64,000 bases of DNA from Eupeodes corollae (taxonomy: Eukaryota; Arthropoda; Insecta; Diptera; Syrphidae). The stretch spans positions 40,125,946 to 40,189,945 of the forward strand of contig NC_079148.1 of assembly GCF_945859685.1 (NCBI RefSeq). Reading direction: 5' to 3'. Shown in pieces: positions 13,800 to 26,439 of this stretch. Within the stretch, counting starts at the first letter, position 1. Each line of letters starts with the position of its first letter. The notes below the pieces were generated by a model, which was not told the DNA's origin, did not search any database, and saw only the letters and a list, made by a program, of their open reading frames with translations. The position numbers were made by a program, and so were the translations under genes.

Positions 13800-14924
13800 T
13801 TAGGTTTTAATTTCTTCAAACTACGATTACAAATACTTAGCGTTGTAACCCCCAGATTTGTCGCACTTTCCACATAATCAGTTGAACCATTGCTCAATAC
13901 AATCGAAGGAGAGTATTTGAGATCAAGACTTTTCCTTGATATTACAACGCACTTAGATTTCTTTGGATTTAAAAGGAGACCATTTAATTAAGACCAGTTT
14001 TCAATTTTCTCTAGGTCTTCATTTACACAAAATGCTGCATGCTCAATGAGCCCAAGGGGACAGCTCATTTACAATTGGACGTCATCCGCATACATATGAA
14101 CCGAACCGTTCTTGATAATTGATGGCAGTTCATTGACGTAGGTTGAGAACAGCAGAGGACCGAGTATAGAACCCTGAGGGACACCGGAAACGTTAGGTAG
14201 AAAATCAAATAAACTCTCCCCAATTTGCACAGTTTGCATTCGATTGCTCAAATATGAATAGATAAGCCTTGTAGCACTTGCTGAAAAATTATAGTTTTGA
14301 ATAAGGTTGTTACACAATTTAACGTGATTGACAGTGTCAAAAGACTTAGAACATTCAAGCAACACTAGAAACGTAACCTGTCATCAGAATTGTATTGAAA
14401 ATAAAAGTAAGATAAGGCAGGACAATCGGTAGAATCATTTTCAAATGTAGGGTGAACTTCATCCAGTCCAATAGCATTTGACTTTATAGAAAGTACACTT
14501 TCTACAACAAAAGTACTGTCTACTGAACTAAAACGAAAACCAGGCTCATCATCATATGGCTGATAAGAATACATTTGGGATTTGACCATATGTATTTCCT
14601 CTACAACTTTATTACGAAGTGAGCAATATTCGCGACGTAACTCATACAACCTGTACTGTTTCCAGCTATTATAAGCATCATCCCGTTGATGAATTAAAGT
14701 TCGTATATTATGGGTGAACCAAGGTATATTGCATGGCTTTTTAAGGTACGTAAGTATCAAATAAGGTTTTAATATTGTCTGTTAAAAATTCCAATTGGTC
14801 ATTTGAAGACGGCATATAAAAAAACGTTCCCAATTCTTAGCTCTTGTATCCTCTTCCAATTGTTGAACATCAATATTATGAAAATTCCTATAAGTTACTT
14901 TATTTGGACAATATATTGCACCTA

Positions 14925-15840
14925 AACGGTGATTTTTTAAGAACTTGAGACCTTTTTTTGAATAAAAAACGCATAAAATTTGCAAAATCTCATCGATTCT
15001 TTATTTGAAACGTTAGATTGGTCTATGACATTTACTTTTTGAAGATAATTTCATTTAAATGTTGACCGCGGCTGCGTCTTAGGTGGTCCATTCGGAAAGT
15101 CCAATTTTGGGTAACTTTTTCGAGCATTTCGGCCGGAATAGCCCGAATTTCTTCGGGAATGTTGTCTTCCAAAGCTGGAATAGTTGCTGGCTTATTTGTG
15201 TAGACTTTAGACTTGACGTAGCCTCCCAAAAAATAGTCTAAAGGCGTCAAATCGCATGATCTTGGTGGCCAACTTACCGGTCCATTCCTTGAGATGAATT
15301 GTTCTCCGAAGTTTTCCCTCAAAATGGCCATAGAATCGCGAGCTGTGTGGCATGTAGTGCCATCTTGTTGAAACCACATGTCAACCAAGTTCAGTTCTTC
15401 CATTTTTGGCAACAAAAAGTTTGTTAGGAACGATAGCGATCGCCATTCACCGTAACGTTGCGTCCAACAGCATCTTTGAAAAAATACGGTCCAATGATTC
15501 CACCAGCGTACAAACCACACCAAACAGTGCATTTTTCGGGATGCATGGGCAGTTCTTGAACGGCTTCTGGTTGCTCTTCACTCCAAATGCGGCAATTTTG
15601 CTTATTTACGTAGCCATTCAACCAGAAATGAGCCTTATCGCTCGATTTCGACATTTCGAACCGAACACTGATTTTGGTAATAAAATTCAATGATTTGCAA
15701 GCGTTGCTCGTCAGTAAGTCTATTCATGATGAAATGTCAAAGCATACTGAGCATCTTTCTCTTTGACACCATGTCAGAAATCCCGCGTGATTTGTCAAAT
15801 ATTAATGCATGAAAATCCTAACCTCAAAAAAATCACCCTT
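14925..15840 (-). mobile_element. Mariner (DD41D, rosa-like) relict, 916 bp, nested in the LINE
   Basis: The termini are inverted: the left end reads aacggtgattttttaag, and the reverse complement of the right end reads aagggtgatttttttgag. Both sides have the dinucleotide TA. Removing the element and one TA restores the LINE reading ...LLI-GAIYC..., which fixes the boundaries precisely. The transposase on the minus strand has lost most of its N-terminal DNA-binding half by an internal deletion near 15655-15685, and it carries a frameshift. It is therefore inactive and younger than the LINE. Confidence 0.9.
15032..15727 (-). pseudogene. Mariner DD41D transposase, internally deleted and frameshifted
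   Basis: The start ATG at 15727 opens MNRLTDEQRLQIIEFYYQNQ, the usual N terminus of a helix-turn-helix domain. After about 25 residues it jumps straight to the catalytic core (SSDKAHFWLNGYVNKQNCRIW), so most of the HTH region and linker is missing. The first catalytic Asp is in S-S-D-K. The second is in W-F-Q-Q-D-G and the third in L-T-P-L-D-Y-F, with 41 residues between them, which is the DD41D spacing of the rosa-type mariners. A frameshift near 15428 separates the frame ending D-R-Y-R-S from the one beginning F-L-T-N-F. A DNA cut-and-paste transposase by family; this copy cannot make a full protein. Confidence 0.88.
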
Positions 15841-16150
15841 TATAAGCAAACTACCCTCATTACATACTATATTAACAAATAAATACTCAATACTATTAGA
15901 AGCTTCAGAACAAAATTTAAGTCTGTACTTTATTGTTCCTTTAAAATAAATTGCTACACCTCCCAAAATACGATATCTCTCCAAACTACAAACATCATCA
16001 CTTACTCGTAACTCATCCTTCAACCAAGTTTCCGTAACAAAAAATGACATCAACATCAGAACCAACAAAAATATAGCGAAATTCAGCAATTTTCGGTAAT
16101 AAGCTTTGGACATTGATGTGACAAACCCGGAGATCTGTTTACTTAGAACT

Positions 16151-16529
16151 CTAATCATCGAATATAATGTTGAGCTGTTTGTCATATTACTACAGCAAGA
16201 AGAAAATAGATATAAAAGAAAAACTACAAAAAAGAAAGAAAAATCAAACATTTTATGTTTTAACAAAATAACGTTTTTTTCCACAAGTTATTACTTTGTA
16301 CGCCATTTTAGGATATAACCTCTATGAGATAGTTTGGAATAGAAATAATAATTTTTTTAATTTTTTAAATTTAACAATTGTTATTGTTAACAGAACAAAA
16401 CACCTTGTTTTATTTATTTTATTGTTAGGACATGTAATAAACTCAAAAATCCTTATATAAATGAAAAAAAAAAACATAACAATAAGGACTACTTAATATT
16501 AGTTTTATTTTATTACCCTGATTTGTACC
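16151..16529. other. AT-rich stretch, nothing recognised
   Basis: Low-complexity A/T sequence upstream of the LINE endonuclease remnant. It could be the LINE 5' region or host sequence; no motif decides. Confidence 0.4.
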
Positions 16530-16975
16530 TTAGTTAATTTTATAACTGAGGTTATTTTGTAACCTTGTTTTTTGCACAACATAGAATTTTTAAGGCCCAG
16601 GTTATGTTCTAGCCAGGTTGACCCTGAATTTGTGATGACCAAAGTTATTTTGTGGCCCAAGTTAGTTTTTAATCCATAGCTATTGAATAACTCTGAATAT
16701 TTTGTTTAAGAATGTAATTTTGTAAACTGTGTAATTTATTAACCCATGTTATATTTTAATCCATGATATTTGATATTCAAGGCTATTTTAAACCCTGTAA
16801 ATTTGATGACTAAGATTGTTTTTTAGATTATTGTTTTTCTTTTAACCCTAACATTTGTATTATCCTGGTTATTTCATATTAGTTTATTTCTTAACCCAGA
16901 TTATTTTATAAACCGGGTTAATTTGTAATCAGATTTGTTTTCAACCCAGTTTGTTTTAAAAACTATGTTATTATA
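16530..16975. repeat. Degenerate minisatellite, unit about 20-22 bp
   Basis: Variants of aacccaggttattttgt recur through the whole stretch: aactgaggttattttgtaa, ggcccaggttatgtt, aacccagattattttataa, aaccgggttaatttgtaa, aacccagtttgttttaa. Units are diverged and spacing drifts, so the array is old. It runs into the SINE that begins at about 16977. Confidence 0.65.
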
Positions 16976-16976
16976 T

Positions 16977-17232
16977 GCGTTGGACTTTTTTGCCAGAGAT
17001 CTTGAGTTCAATCCATGTTTTTTTTCCGGATACTGCCTTTTGTGAGGAATTGACAAATCCCGTAAGAGTAATTCTTGTTATGCAAAGTGCTTTCTCAAAT
17101 AAGCTGTTCGAATTCGACTGAAAACACTCTACCCATACTCTAGGTGCCCTTCATACCTGAAAACATCACTCTCACACAAGAATTCTTGAGAGTTGTAAGT
17201 CACTAGGCCCTGTTTTTCAAAGGACTGTTGCG
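16977..17232 (+). mobile_element. tRNA-derived SINE, decayed, with LINE-like 3' tail
   Basis: It starts with a tRNA-like head containing an intact-looking B box (gagttcaatcc, 17004-17014). The body follows with aagagtaattcttgttatgc and ctcaaataagctgttcg, shared with the copies at 27566 and 61914. It ends with gagagttgtaagtcactagg, ccctg and ggactgttgcg. That end is the reverse complement of the tail seen at 27566 and 37469. The A-box part of the head is eroded. Pol III transcription is expected of such elements by family, not shown here. Confidence 0.8.
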
Positions 17233-20200
17233 AAATCTTATTTATTTTTCATAATAAATGAGTTTGAAAATAAAACTATTTTCTAAAAAATTCTTTCCAG
17301 AACTTTTTTATTAGAAAATTTCACGTTTCCTTCGAACAGATCAAAAATCTGAACAAAGGAGTATAGTTTTTCAAAACTAAATTTAAGGCTACTCAAAAAT
17401 AATTTGTATTATTTTTTGTTACTCCTGACCTATTTTTATTGATTCATTAGAAGCGAAATAAAATGTGAATTATTTCTATCATTTAATTTGATTGTACTCG
17501 ACAGTCCTAAATTATTTTTTTTCAAAAACTGTTCACAAATTTAACAAAAAATATGTAAAATCACAATTTCAACTCAAAATCTTTTTTTTTTAAGTATTGA
17601 ACAATCAACAAATAGAAGTAAGTTTTAATAAAAGAATTCACATTTGGAGGTAATTTATTATCCTCTCTTTCATTCCTTTCCACAGCTATAGTAAATTACT
17701 GATCACTCCTCCTTGAATTCAAAAGAGAATACCTGCTTACGCTAATGTTTCTCAGGATACCTTGAAATTGCTTGTCGACACCAATCGATATTCTTCCTTT
17801 ATATAAACAACCATTTGTTTTAATTCAAAGAATTTCTTCCATTTTTCACACACTAATACTGGTCAGTAAGTAACCTATCCCAATAGCGATTCAAACGAAT
17901 ATAAATTGTTCAATCCTTTATCGAGGATAAGTGTGCAGCTTTGCTCAAAATCCTTTATTTTAAATCAATGTTCCACTACAACGGTATATGTACATAAGGA
18001 AACAGTTCTTTTTGTGATGCAATGAGCAAAGTCTTACGACCTATCTGACGTTCAAATACAAAAATTTGATTTTGAATACCCTTTTTCCAGAGTCCTTCAG
18101 ATCCTATCAAAATGTCATTTCACCAGATTTGGTGGTAAGTGTTACATAAGACCTCTTTTATTTTTATAGTACAGAACTTGCGAGAAAGAAAAAAAATGAG
18201 ACAAAATCGCTTTGGCATTTTTTCTTTGGTTAGGTTTTGGTTGATTTTTTGTTTCGTTTGGCTCATTCTTATATTGGATGAAGTTCTCCAAGGCCTTGTT
18301 TCAATTCTTTGTGAAAGCCTTTAAGTGAACATCTTCATTATGACACGGATAGCCATCTCTTGGTGATGGTGGCGTATGGCAGCATCACACATATAGATTT
18401 TCCCACATGATGTGTTAGCAACAATAAGGGGATGTATCCCTCACATCCCCTATATTTCGATTTTTTGGAAAAAGCTGCCTGATAGGGGATTTGAATGACA
18501 GTGTAGTGACGGCAGCGGTGGTGGCGTGTGGCGTTTATCACTTCACCACATAAAGTGGACAAAAACAAAGGAATAAAAAAACGAAAATCACAACAAAAAG
18601 CCTTCGAGCAGTGTTGGGCGTATTAATTGCGGTCAATCTTTTATTTTTTTGACGATACAAATCAGTGACATATTTTATTTTCAGGGGTGATGGGTGGGTT
18701 CTCTTGACTGTGATACGCGTTTACTGAACTGATATTGGTTTCTGGATTGGTTTTGGGGAAGACATGCCATGGAATTTTCCATCAAACTCGTCGATTGCGA
18801 TTTTTGAGCGGGGAGACAACTGCTTTTTTCTTTTTGCCATTCTGTCGCACATTAATTTTCATGAACAATTTGTAGGAGGAGTAGGAGTACAGAGCTATAG
18901 ACGTTTGTATGATAAAAAAGGGATTATGATGTTATAATGCCTTATTTCTATTGGTTTTTCGAAGAACAGAAATAGATTAGATAAATGTTGGAGATTTATT
19001 GATATTGTTTATTATTTCTTAAAGGAGGTATTGCGTGTAGAATATGATTTCGTCTGAAGAGCTAAAGAAAATAATCAGGGACGTAGCTTTGACGATGGGG
19101 GCCAACATCAATTGTTCTCTTTTTGAATACTGAATCTTGTAGTCTTATATAAAAAACACTTCTTTTTTGTCCCGAAAAAAGACAATGAAATTGTTCTTTG
19201 TGAGATAACTATTCTAGGTTTTGACAATATTCGGGATTGAAATTAAGGTTCTTAAAAACGCGAAACGGTATCAGTAAACATAAAAAAAGCAGATCATATG
19301 AAACATTATTTTTAGCTTAAAAACGAAAAAAGAATAATAAACTGATAGCTTTTAACCCACACCAACCTCCAAGGGGTTACTTTTTGGAATGCAATGGACT
19401 CTCTTGGATATCTTGATGATTAATATCGTCAAATTATCAAATAGTTAAAAAGGGGAGTGCTGACATGTGAACTAAGTGGCTTTGCTGTCTACAATTATTT
19501 ACCTTCAGCTTCATTGTCAATTGAATTTTGAACTGGTACTGATCCAAGTTACGATGTCAAATTCTCTAACTTGCGACCTGTGAAGAACAAACGTAAGGCC
19601 CAAAACGATTGTCTAGAATTTAGATTTTAGTGGAACAAATTTATTCAACTATGAAGATTATGTAGAAAGTTCAATGGGCACATAACAAAACTTCGTTTAT
19701 GATGAAATTTTTTGATTTGACAATAGCGGCTTTTTACATTATCAACTTTTAATGTTCAGACTCTATTTCAAAACACCAAATTGAAAATTTTTAGCATCGG
19801 CATGAAATTTGATCTATTATTGAAATAGTAGTTTAGGTTTTAAAACATTGTTAATCTAAGATTATGTCATTTTGGTTACCAAATATTATTTTAGTTTAGT
19901 ATTTGGGAACATTGTTTCAAATTACTGCATTGTTCGGAACGCCCCTTTTCCAGACTTTAATAACTATAAGGTTATTTTAAAACAATACAAAAACAAAACT
20001 AAAGTCTGATGTGTATATAACAAAATACAATAATTATGAAGATGTGTGTTGTGTATAGGTACGTATGAGATGAAGAGCCAAGAGCGCGCAGCAGCATCAT
20101 AAATCCAAGTGTATTATTACGAAAGGAATCAGTTTTCGGAGCACAACCGATTGAAGATACGACACGTCTGCCACACTAAAAGTTCATGACACAATTACCG

Positions 20201-22839
20201 TCGTATCACTTGTACCAGTTCCAACTTGCGAATCTCAATATTTTTTCAACCAACTCTTTGGTTTTTATTCTTATAAGAAGATACCAATAGGTAGATACTT
20301 TGTATATAGTATGAGTATGTATGTATGTTCAATATATCCTACACAAACACACTTATATCTATAGGTACCTATGTATATTTTATATATTTTTGTTCTGCTG
20401 TTGTTGTTGGATATTGCCTCAACCACATCTTCCCTAGTCTTTTCTCTTTTGATTCATTGATATAGGAAAAATAATTTTTCTTTAATGAAGGCACAGAGGC
20501 GTCAGCGAACCCAATTTTCCAGATTTTCTTATACAAAAGTCGAAGAAAGTCTATACCAAACTTTTGTCTATCTCTATAGACAAGACGTTTTATATCCAAC
20601 TATAATATCGACAGAGGGCTTATAGTTTGTGATGATTTGGAAGGGTTATTGGTTGAAGTCTATTATAAGCTAGTTTGCTGTTCTATGTGAGTATTTGAAA
20701 GTGCCATAGTATGATGCTTCATTTATTTTTCCCTTAATTAGATAGACACACTAAATACACAATATTATTAAAAGTTTCATAGTCTTCTGTTCATCTTTTT
20801 TTGTTTTTGTCTTTTATAATTTTAATTGTTACAATTTAAACATTGTTATAAATAGAAGAGCAACGGGAGCAGCATTGTATGCACAACCCAACCATACAGT
20901 GGTGATGAGGCATATAATGATGATGGTGATGATAGCCCAAGGAAAGTCCATAGTGTAAATTATGCAAACTCAATTGAATGGAAAATTAATTAGTGCGAAC
21001 AATAAAATGTATTCTATTAGAAAAGCACTCACGCAATACAATAGATTTTGGGGGAGAGAATATAAAGGATAGCAGCTTGTCATTGCACAACAACGTCCAC
21101 TCCAATTTCACCCTTTTCTCTCGCTCTCAAAAAAAAAAAGACAATAAAATTCTATTAGGGTTGAACGTGCGAATAAATAAAATGAGCTTTATTCATTTAT
21201 AGAATTAGAATAGGTATAGTCCTGCAGCCAGGATGTATTATATAAATAAAATATTCCCGCATTTAAAACGACTTTTGTGTGTTTTTCTTTTTAAGTTGGC
21301 AGGTATTTTTCTAAAAAATTTCACTTATTTTGTTATTGTTTCGCAGGTTTTTGACTTGGTTTAGATTTGTAGGTAGAAGATAAATAGCTTCATTGTTTTT
21401 GTTTTTGTAATGTAGGTCCATGTTTGTTTTCTTATTATGTACATTGCGCATTTATTATTTGAAAACAATAAAACAAAACAATCGTTTAATCTGTTAACAA
21501 TAGAATAAAGGGTCCTTTGAGACTTGTAGCTTTGAGTTATGTGTTATGTAAAATTTGTTTGTATTTGGTTTTACCTACTTAAGTTTTGTGTTGCTCACAA
21601 GTGAAGTGGCATGACTAACCTTATTTTAGAATGTAGTGTCTTTACTTTGTCATCGTTTAAGCATATTTTAATTATACTTAAACTAGTCAAGAAATTATAA
21701 ATACAAAAATTCTCTTACTTGGTTTACTAAGTTTAATAAGTTTATTTAATTACTAGTCATAGTCTATTTGTTTTGACCGAAAAATGTTCGTCGTTTTAAA
21801 TCGAAAATTGCAAGTTGTTACAACCTCTTACAGTATCTCTAAGTGCTTCAAGTTTTTTTTAGCAAACAACTGATAAAATTGCTGTAATATATAAAAGGAG
21901 TGATAGACTTTCACCTTAATGAATAAAGTCAATTTGAACCACAAAAAAAAGGATATATAAATAAACACACACAATTTTAAAGCAAGGAGTTCTTTAAAAT
22001 TGAAATAATACCATAGATCAACAATTCCAAAATAAAAATGTTTCAATTGAAGAAAGTGGTTGGGCTGCTAATCACACTGAAAACTTGCCTTCTTGTCTTT
22101 AAATTTTTCCGGTATTTTTTCTGCAATGAGAAATTCAAAAATTTCTAAACTTTTTTAATCAATAATATTTAATAAAATCAGTTCTTACGAAATGTCATAT
22201 GTTTACATGTAAAATAAACCTCACCTGACGTCAATATTATATTTATTTCTGAAGCAACAATTTGAATCGAAAAAATGCTTTTTCATTTTGCCTTCAAAAA
22301 ATGTCAAGTTTTATCAAGTGTGAAAATTTTAATTTTGCGAATTATAAAATTAGTCTTAAGGCCATAAAATTGTTGTTTGAAGATTAAGAGTATTCTTTTT
22401 GGCTTGTGACATATGGTAGGTATTGAATTCGTTAAGATGTAAGTATTCAATATTTTAATCAAACATGATATTACGAACGTAGATAGTAGAAAAGTCGAGA
22501 AAAGTGGGTCCCTTTATTGCGTCAGTGTGTCTGCCGTCGCCCCTACAGACCAAACCATTGGGTCTACTGAGTTCAAACTTCTTAATTAAGGCTTAAAGCA
22601 CGTTTTTCGTCTTTTTTAATATTTTTCTTAAGCAAAAAATAACAGTAAAATCATATCTATTATTTGGTAAAAATCGAAAATTAAATTTTTTCTTTTTTGT
22701 GTAATCAAATGGCTCTTAAATTTTTGAAGACAAACTTATTTTATTTGTATTTGTAACTTAAAATATTAACAATATTTGTAAACAGAGTCTTTGGAAAGAC
22801 GACAAATTCGTAGAATTTAGTCTTGCTCTTATTTTTGTA
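17233..22839. other. Non-coding stretch, nothing firmly recognised
   Basis: AT-rich sequence with patches of more mixed composition near 18330-18800 and 20040-20240 and fly-type simple repeats (tatgtatgtatgt near 20325). No exon with convincing splice signals and coding content was seen and no mobile element was identified. Confidence 0.45.
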
Positions 22840-23052
22840 CAGGGTCCGGCAAAAGATCTCCCATATTTTAAAAGACAATGACATATAATTTAACAATTTA
22901 AGATAGAAATGTTATTGAATTTTTTAAATTAAATACTATGCCATTTTACGTTAAATAAAATAATTACTTAGTTTTAAACATTTCAATTTTCTATATAAAT
23001 AGCTTTAAAAATAAACGTCTAAAAATACGGGAGGTTTTTTTGCCGGACCCTG
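22840..23052. mobile_element. MITE with ~25 bp terminal inverted repeats and TA target duplication
   Basis: The left end cagggtccggcaaaagatct and the reverse complement of the right end (cagggtccggcaaaaaaacc) match over most of about 25 bases, both running on into ctccc. The element is flanked by TA on both sides (22838-22839 and 23053-23054). At 213 bp with an AT-rich, non-coding interior, it is a typical non-autonomous Tc1/mariner-superfamily MITE. The autonomous partner is not in the window. Confidence 0.9.
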
Positions 23053-24187
23053 TATAATTATCGCAAACTAAAAGGGTTTTTAATGCCCCAGAAAAACCAT
23101 GCGAGAATTCAAATGAACATAATCTACCAATTTAAAATTTTTGAAATTTCTTGACGTTTCAAACTGTCTATAATATAAATCGTTCGTGCATCCGTTTGTT
23201 AGGAATACCATTTTTGAAATCTATATCTAGAAAAACAACTGAAATTTCAACTTCAAATGGATCTCGCCTTACATTTTAAACTTCATACAGAATTGATAAG
23301 TATTATTTAATTAAATCAAAATTCATGTGGCACAAAAATTATATCACCTTAAGAAAAATCTTTCACGTCGAAGAGTGATGAATTTGACTTATGGCAAAGT
23401 TTCACGAAAATCTACTAATTCATTGATAGAAACAGTATGACCTAAAAAAGTCATTCATTTTTTTAAGACAACCAAAATGTCTTTATATGAATGTGTAGTG
23501 TAGATATATCAACTCAATCGCCATGCAATTTTCGTATGTGTTTGAAGTCGTGCTCAAGGATAAGAGTTCGAAAGTTATAATTTTTCCGATTTTGAGGTCC
23601 AATTGATAACCACATGAGTGATGCATCCAAAAATCTCTTGATTAAAAAAATGTATGTCCAAGACTTTTTACTAACAGCCTTCGGCTTGCCAGACGATTTT
23701 TAAGCTGCTTCAACTTAAGACCCTGATGACAACTTTATTTAATGTATAACTATAAGAATGGTACACAAAATTTCAGAAAACTTCCACTTATTGAAAAAAA
23801 CGTATGTCCAAGACGTTTTGGTTTGCAGCCTTCTGTTTGCGAGACGTATTATTTTATCTCGCAGAAAGTATAGTTTTAAAATTGGTAAAATATATTTAAA
23901 AATTTAAAGCGCCAGTTTTTCCTATCAAAAGTTAAAAATCTACAAAAAATACTATAAACATAACTAATGTCGTAATTTTCACTAGAAAAAGCAGCTTTAA
24001 CTTCAACAATTAACTGCTAACTCTTCAGGGTCCCCTTTCATGAAAATCTGCCTTATTTATAAAACACAAATATTCGCAAACCATAAAGACAAATAATGGG
24101 AAGCACTGTGTGTGGAACCGTTCATATTAGACACTTTAAATAATTAATTTTTGAAAATTAGGCATCTTTAAACTGATGGATCAATTA
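23053..24187. other. AT-rich stretch with weak repeat traces
   Basis: Around 23120-23160 a stretch ending in tttcttgacgtttcaaa resembles the start of the R family, but too diffusely to call. The rest, apart from the tandem pair at 23640-23860, holds nothing recognised. Confidence 0.35.
23640..23860. repeat. Tandem pair, unit about 150 bp (partial homology)
   Basis: Two related blocks occur: one near 23646-23700 contains tgtatgtccaagac, then cagccttcggcttgccagac; one near 23797-23852 contains cgtatgtccaagacg, then cagccttctgtttgcgagac. The spacing is about 150 bp. Function and family are unknown. Confidence 0.6.
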
Positions 24188-25012
24188 TTAACTACCCATA
24201 GGAAGTTATTGTAATGGACCCTATATGTCAAAATGAAAATTTTGACATTTCTCAACGTTTCAAGGTCGAAATAAAAGGTTTTTAGAAAGATATCTGTACG
24301 TGCGTGTGTACGTACGTTCGCGACGTTTTTTTGTCGTCCATAGCTCAAGAACCAGAAGAGATATCGACTTCAAATAATTTTTTTATACAGATAAAAAGGC
24401 AGAAAGATGCAGAAAGGGCTCTCAAGAAAATTGCGTGGGTGGTTTTTTTTACCATTGCAGTTCGAAAGAAAGGTGAAAACTTTGGTGAACCATAAATATC
24501 TGATAAACCAAAAACGCTATAGACTTGAGTTAAATTGTATATAATATATTGTACCGTGATATCAAAGAAGTATATTTTTTGAAAAAAAATCCATTTAACG
24601 GTTTTTTTTTATAAAAAAAAAAAATTGTCACCTCCAAAATTTTATTACAAAAATATGATTTCATCTCCAAAATAATTTTGTGGAACGAAGAATAATGTTT
24701 TTGACATCTGTTAAAATTTTGAGAAAAACCGAATTGACAGTTTTTTTTACAAAAAATAAAAACCTAAAAAAAATGTATAAAAGTTGGTAAAAATTGAATT
24801 TCGACTCAAATATCTTTTTAAAACTTTGAAATATTGTCTTCAAACTTATTTTATTTCACAGAAAATATTGTTTGCGATATTCAGTCATTTTTATATAAAA
24901 ATCCAACAGTCCGTTTTTTCATAAAAAATAAAATCTAGACAAACTTTTAAGCAAGACAAATCGACAGACGGGATGGAAAGTTATCAGTGTGGGTCGCATC
25001 CCAGCCTCTTTT
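24188..25012 (+). repeat. Dispersed repeat family R, copy B
   Basis: It has the same orientation as the copy at 4234. It starts ttaactacccataggaagtt (palindromic end slightly decayed) and ends with cagtgtgggtcgcatcccag. It keeps the acgt-rich patch (about 24300-24330) but has only two internal tandem units (landmarks about 24733 and 24905), against five in the longest copy. That accounts for most of its shorter length. Confidence 0.85.
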
Positions 25013-26439
25013 TTAGATTTGTTTCCTTGCGCTGTAAACATTTACATATTTAGAAGGTAACAACTTTAGGTTGTCTTATTAGTTCTGAATTTTAAAGATT
25101 TTTTGTAATATAGCAGCATTTGCATTTTAAATATTGGCAATTCTTCAAGTGTTTTATTAAGTTTCACTAAATCAGATGTTACTTTTTAAAATAATAATAC
25201 AAACAAAAAAAAAAACACATAAATATAAGGAGTAGTTTTTTTTTCAATTAAATTCGTTATGGTTTTTAATAATCCCTATTTTTACATATTTAAAGGTATT
25301 TCATAAAATGTTTGAAAAATATTCGTAAGTTGTTCGATTTGAATCACAGGAACCAAGTGTATTTTTTAGGTAAATTTTTGTATTGACCAATTCTAAAATT
25401 TGTTTGCCATAATGAGTTTCATCATTTAATCTGTCCTTTAGTCGCTTTAGAAATTTAATTCAAAATCCTTATCTCTTTCAATATTTATAATTGTTTCTGT
25501 GATACGAATAAATTCCATAAAATCAAATCAATTTAAATTAGATCGAATCAAATTGACGACGATAGACGTATCACCTTTACAAATAAATAATTAATTCAAA
25601 TGAATCAAAGCCCCACTTCTAACTTGTTTGTATAATGGTTCGGTGGATATTCAAATAATATAGTTGAGTTAATATACTTTCTCTTCTTTATGGTATTATA
25701 GTACAACTATCGTTACCTACAAACATATAAAAGTACATACATCCATACATATGTAGATATATTTCTCTAATTCTAATAGCATCAATTTTATAAGTGCTAC
25801 TGGCATTGACAGGCACTTTGATTGCACTAACCAACTTAATTTCAACTCTCGATCATTCTATTTTGTATTTATTATTGCGTGAAGGCTGAAGGTCCTTTGG
25901 ATGATTCTGATGAGGTTGAATAAAATGCCTACTAACCAACTCTAGAGTATATAGTCATTCAAAGGAGAAACGTTAATGGTTCATCTTGTACTATTGTATG
26001 ATTAGTACCTACCTACGAGTGTTAATGTGTTATTTTAAAATCGATTAGTAAAATGTATTATTCTATATTTTATTACAAGTATGTAGGTATAAGTTGTTGG
26101 TCAAAAAGGTTTTTAATTGTAATATAATATGATTTATCAATCTTGAGCATTTTTTCAGATATAAAGTTTAATTTAATTTAATGTATAAATAATATCTAAT
26201 AATATTAAACTATATATGATTTTTTTAAGAAACTAGTCTTTGGTGTATAAAATACATAGAAGGTATTTGAGGCATTGACAGCAGAAGTGCCGTGCAACCA
26301 TTGAGCGATAAAAAAATTTGGAATGTTGATATAAAAAGTTTAACATAACTTCTGCATTGGAGAAAAAATGATGTTTGACCATTCTGGATTAAATACTTAA
26401 TTATTAAACTGTTGACTAGACCAAAATTAATACTAAAAA
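25013..26439. other. Non-coding stretch, contains one copy of a paired repeat
   Basis: About 25172-25345 resembles 30148-30310: both read aatcagatgttactttttaa, then cataaatataagg, then aatccctattttt/ttcaat, then catattta(aa)ggta, then a ttcgtatt/ttcgtaag stretch. The remainder is AT-rich with nothing recognised. Confidence 0.5.

Larger units (their letters stand above)
13800..16150 (-). pseudogene. Decayed Jockey/CR1-group LINE (endonuclease plus RT), interrupted by a mariner
   Basis: Reading the minus strand from right to left gives an endonuclease start (NVQSLLPKIAEF near 16110), a T-E-T-W-L motif (about 16020) and GGVAIYFKG, up to EGSLLI at 15843. A mariner (14925-15840) interrupts, and the domain resumes with GAIYCPNKVTYRNFHNID. 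Next come the PWFTHNIR linker (about 14720) and an RT block (SIKSNAIGLDEVHP, about 14480). Further RT blocks follow: C-S-K-S-F-D, V-S-G-V-P-Q-G-S-I-L-G-P-L-L-F and M-Y-A-D-D-V-Q-L (14069-14365). A thumb remnant follows down to about 13800. RT blocks between 14480 and 14365 are deleted, stops and shifts are frequent, and the first catalytic position reads L-L-E-C instead of the usual L-L-D-F. It is not functional. Confidence 0.85.

Noticed and set aside
15406..15693. Plus-strand frame opposite the mariner transposase
   Set aside because: Antisense shadow of the transposase, which has clear DD41D motifs on the minus strand.
16977..17020. tRNA gene
   Set aside because: Only the B-box half is tRNA-like and it leads into SINE body shared with other copies; no acceptor stem pairing was evident. 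The same applies to 61914.
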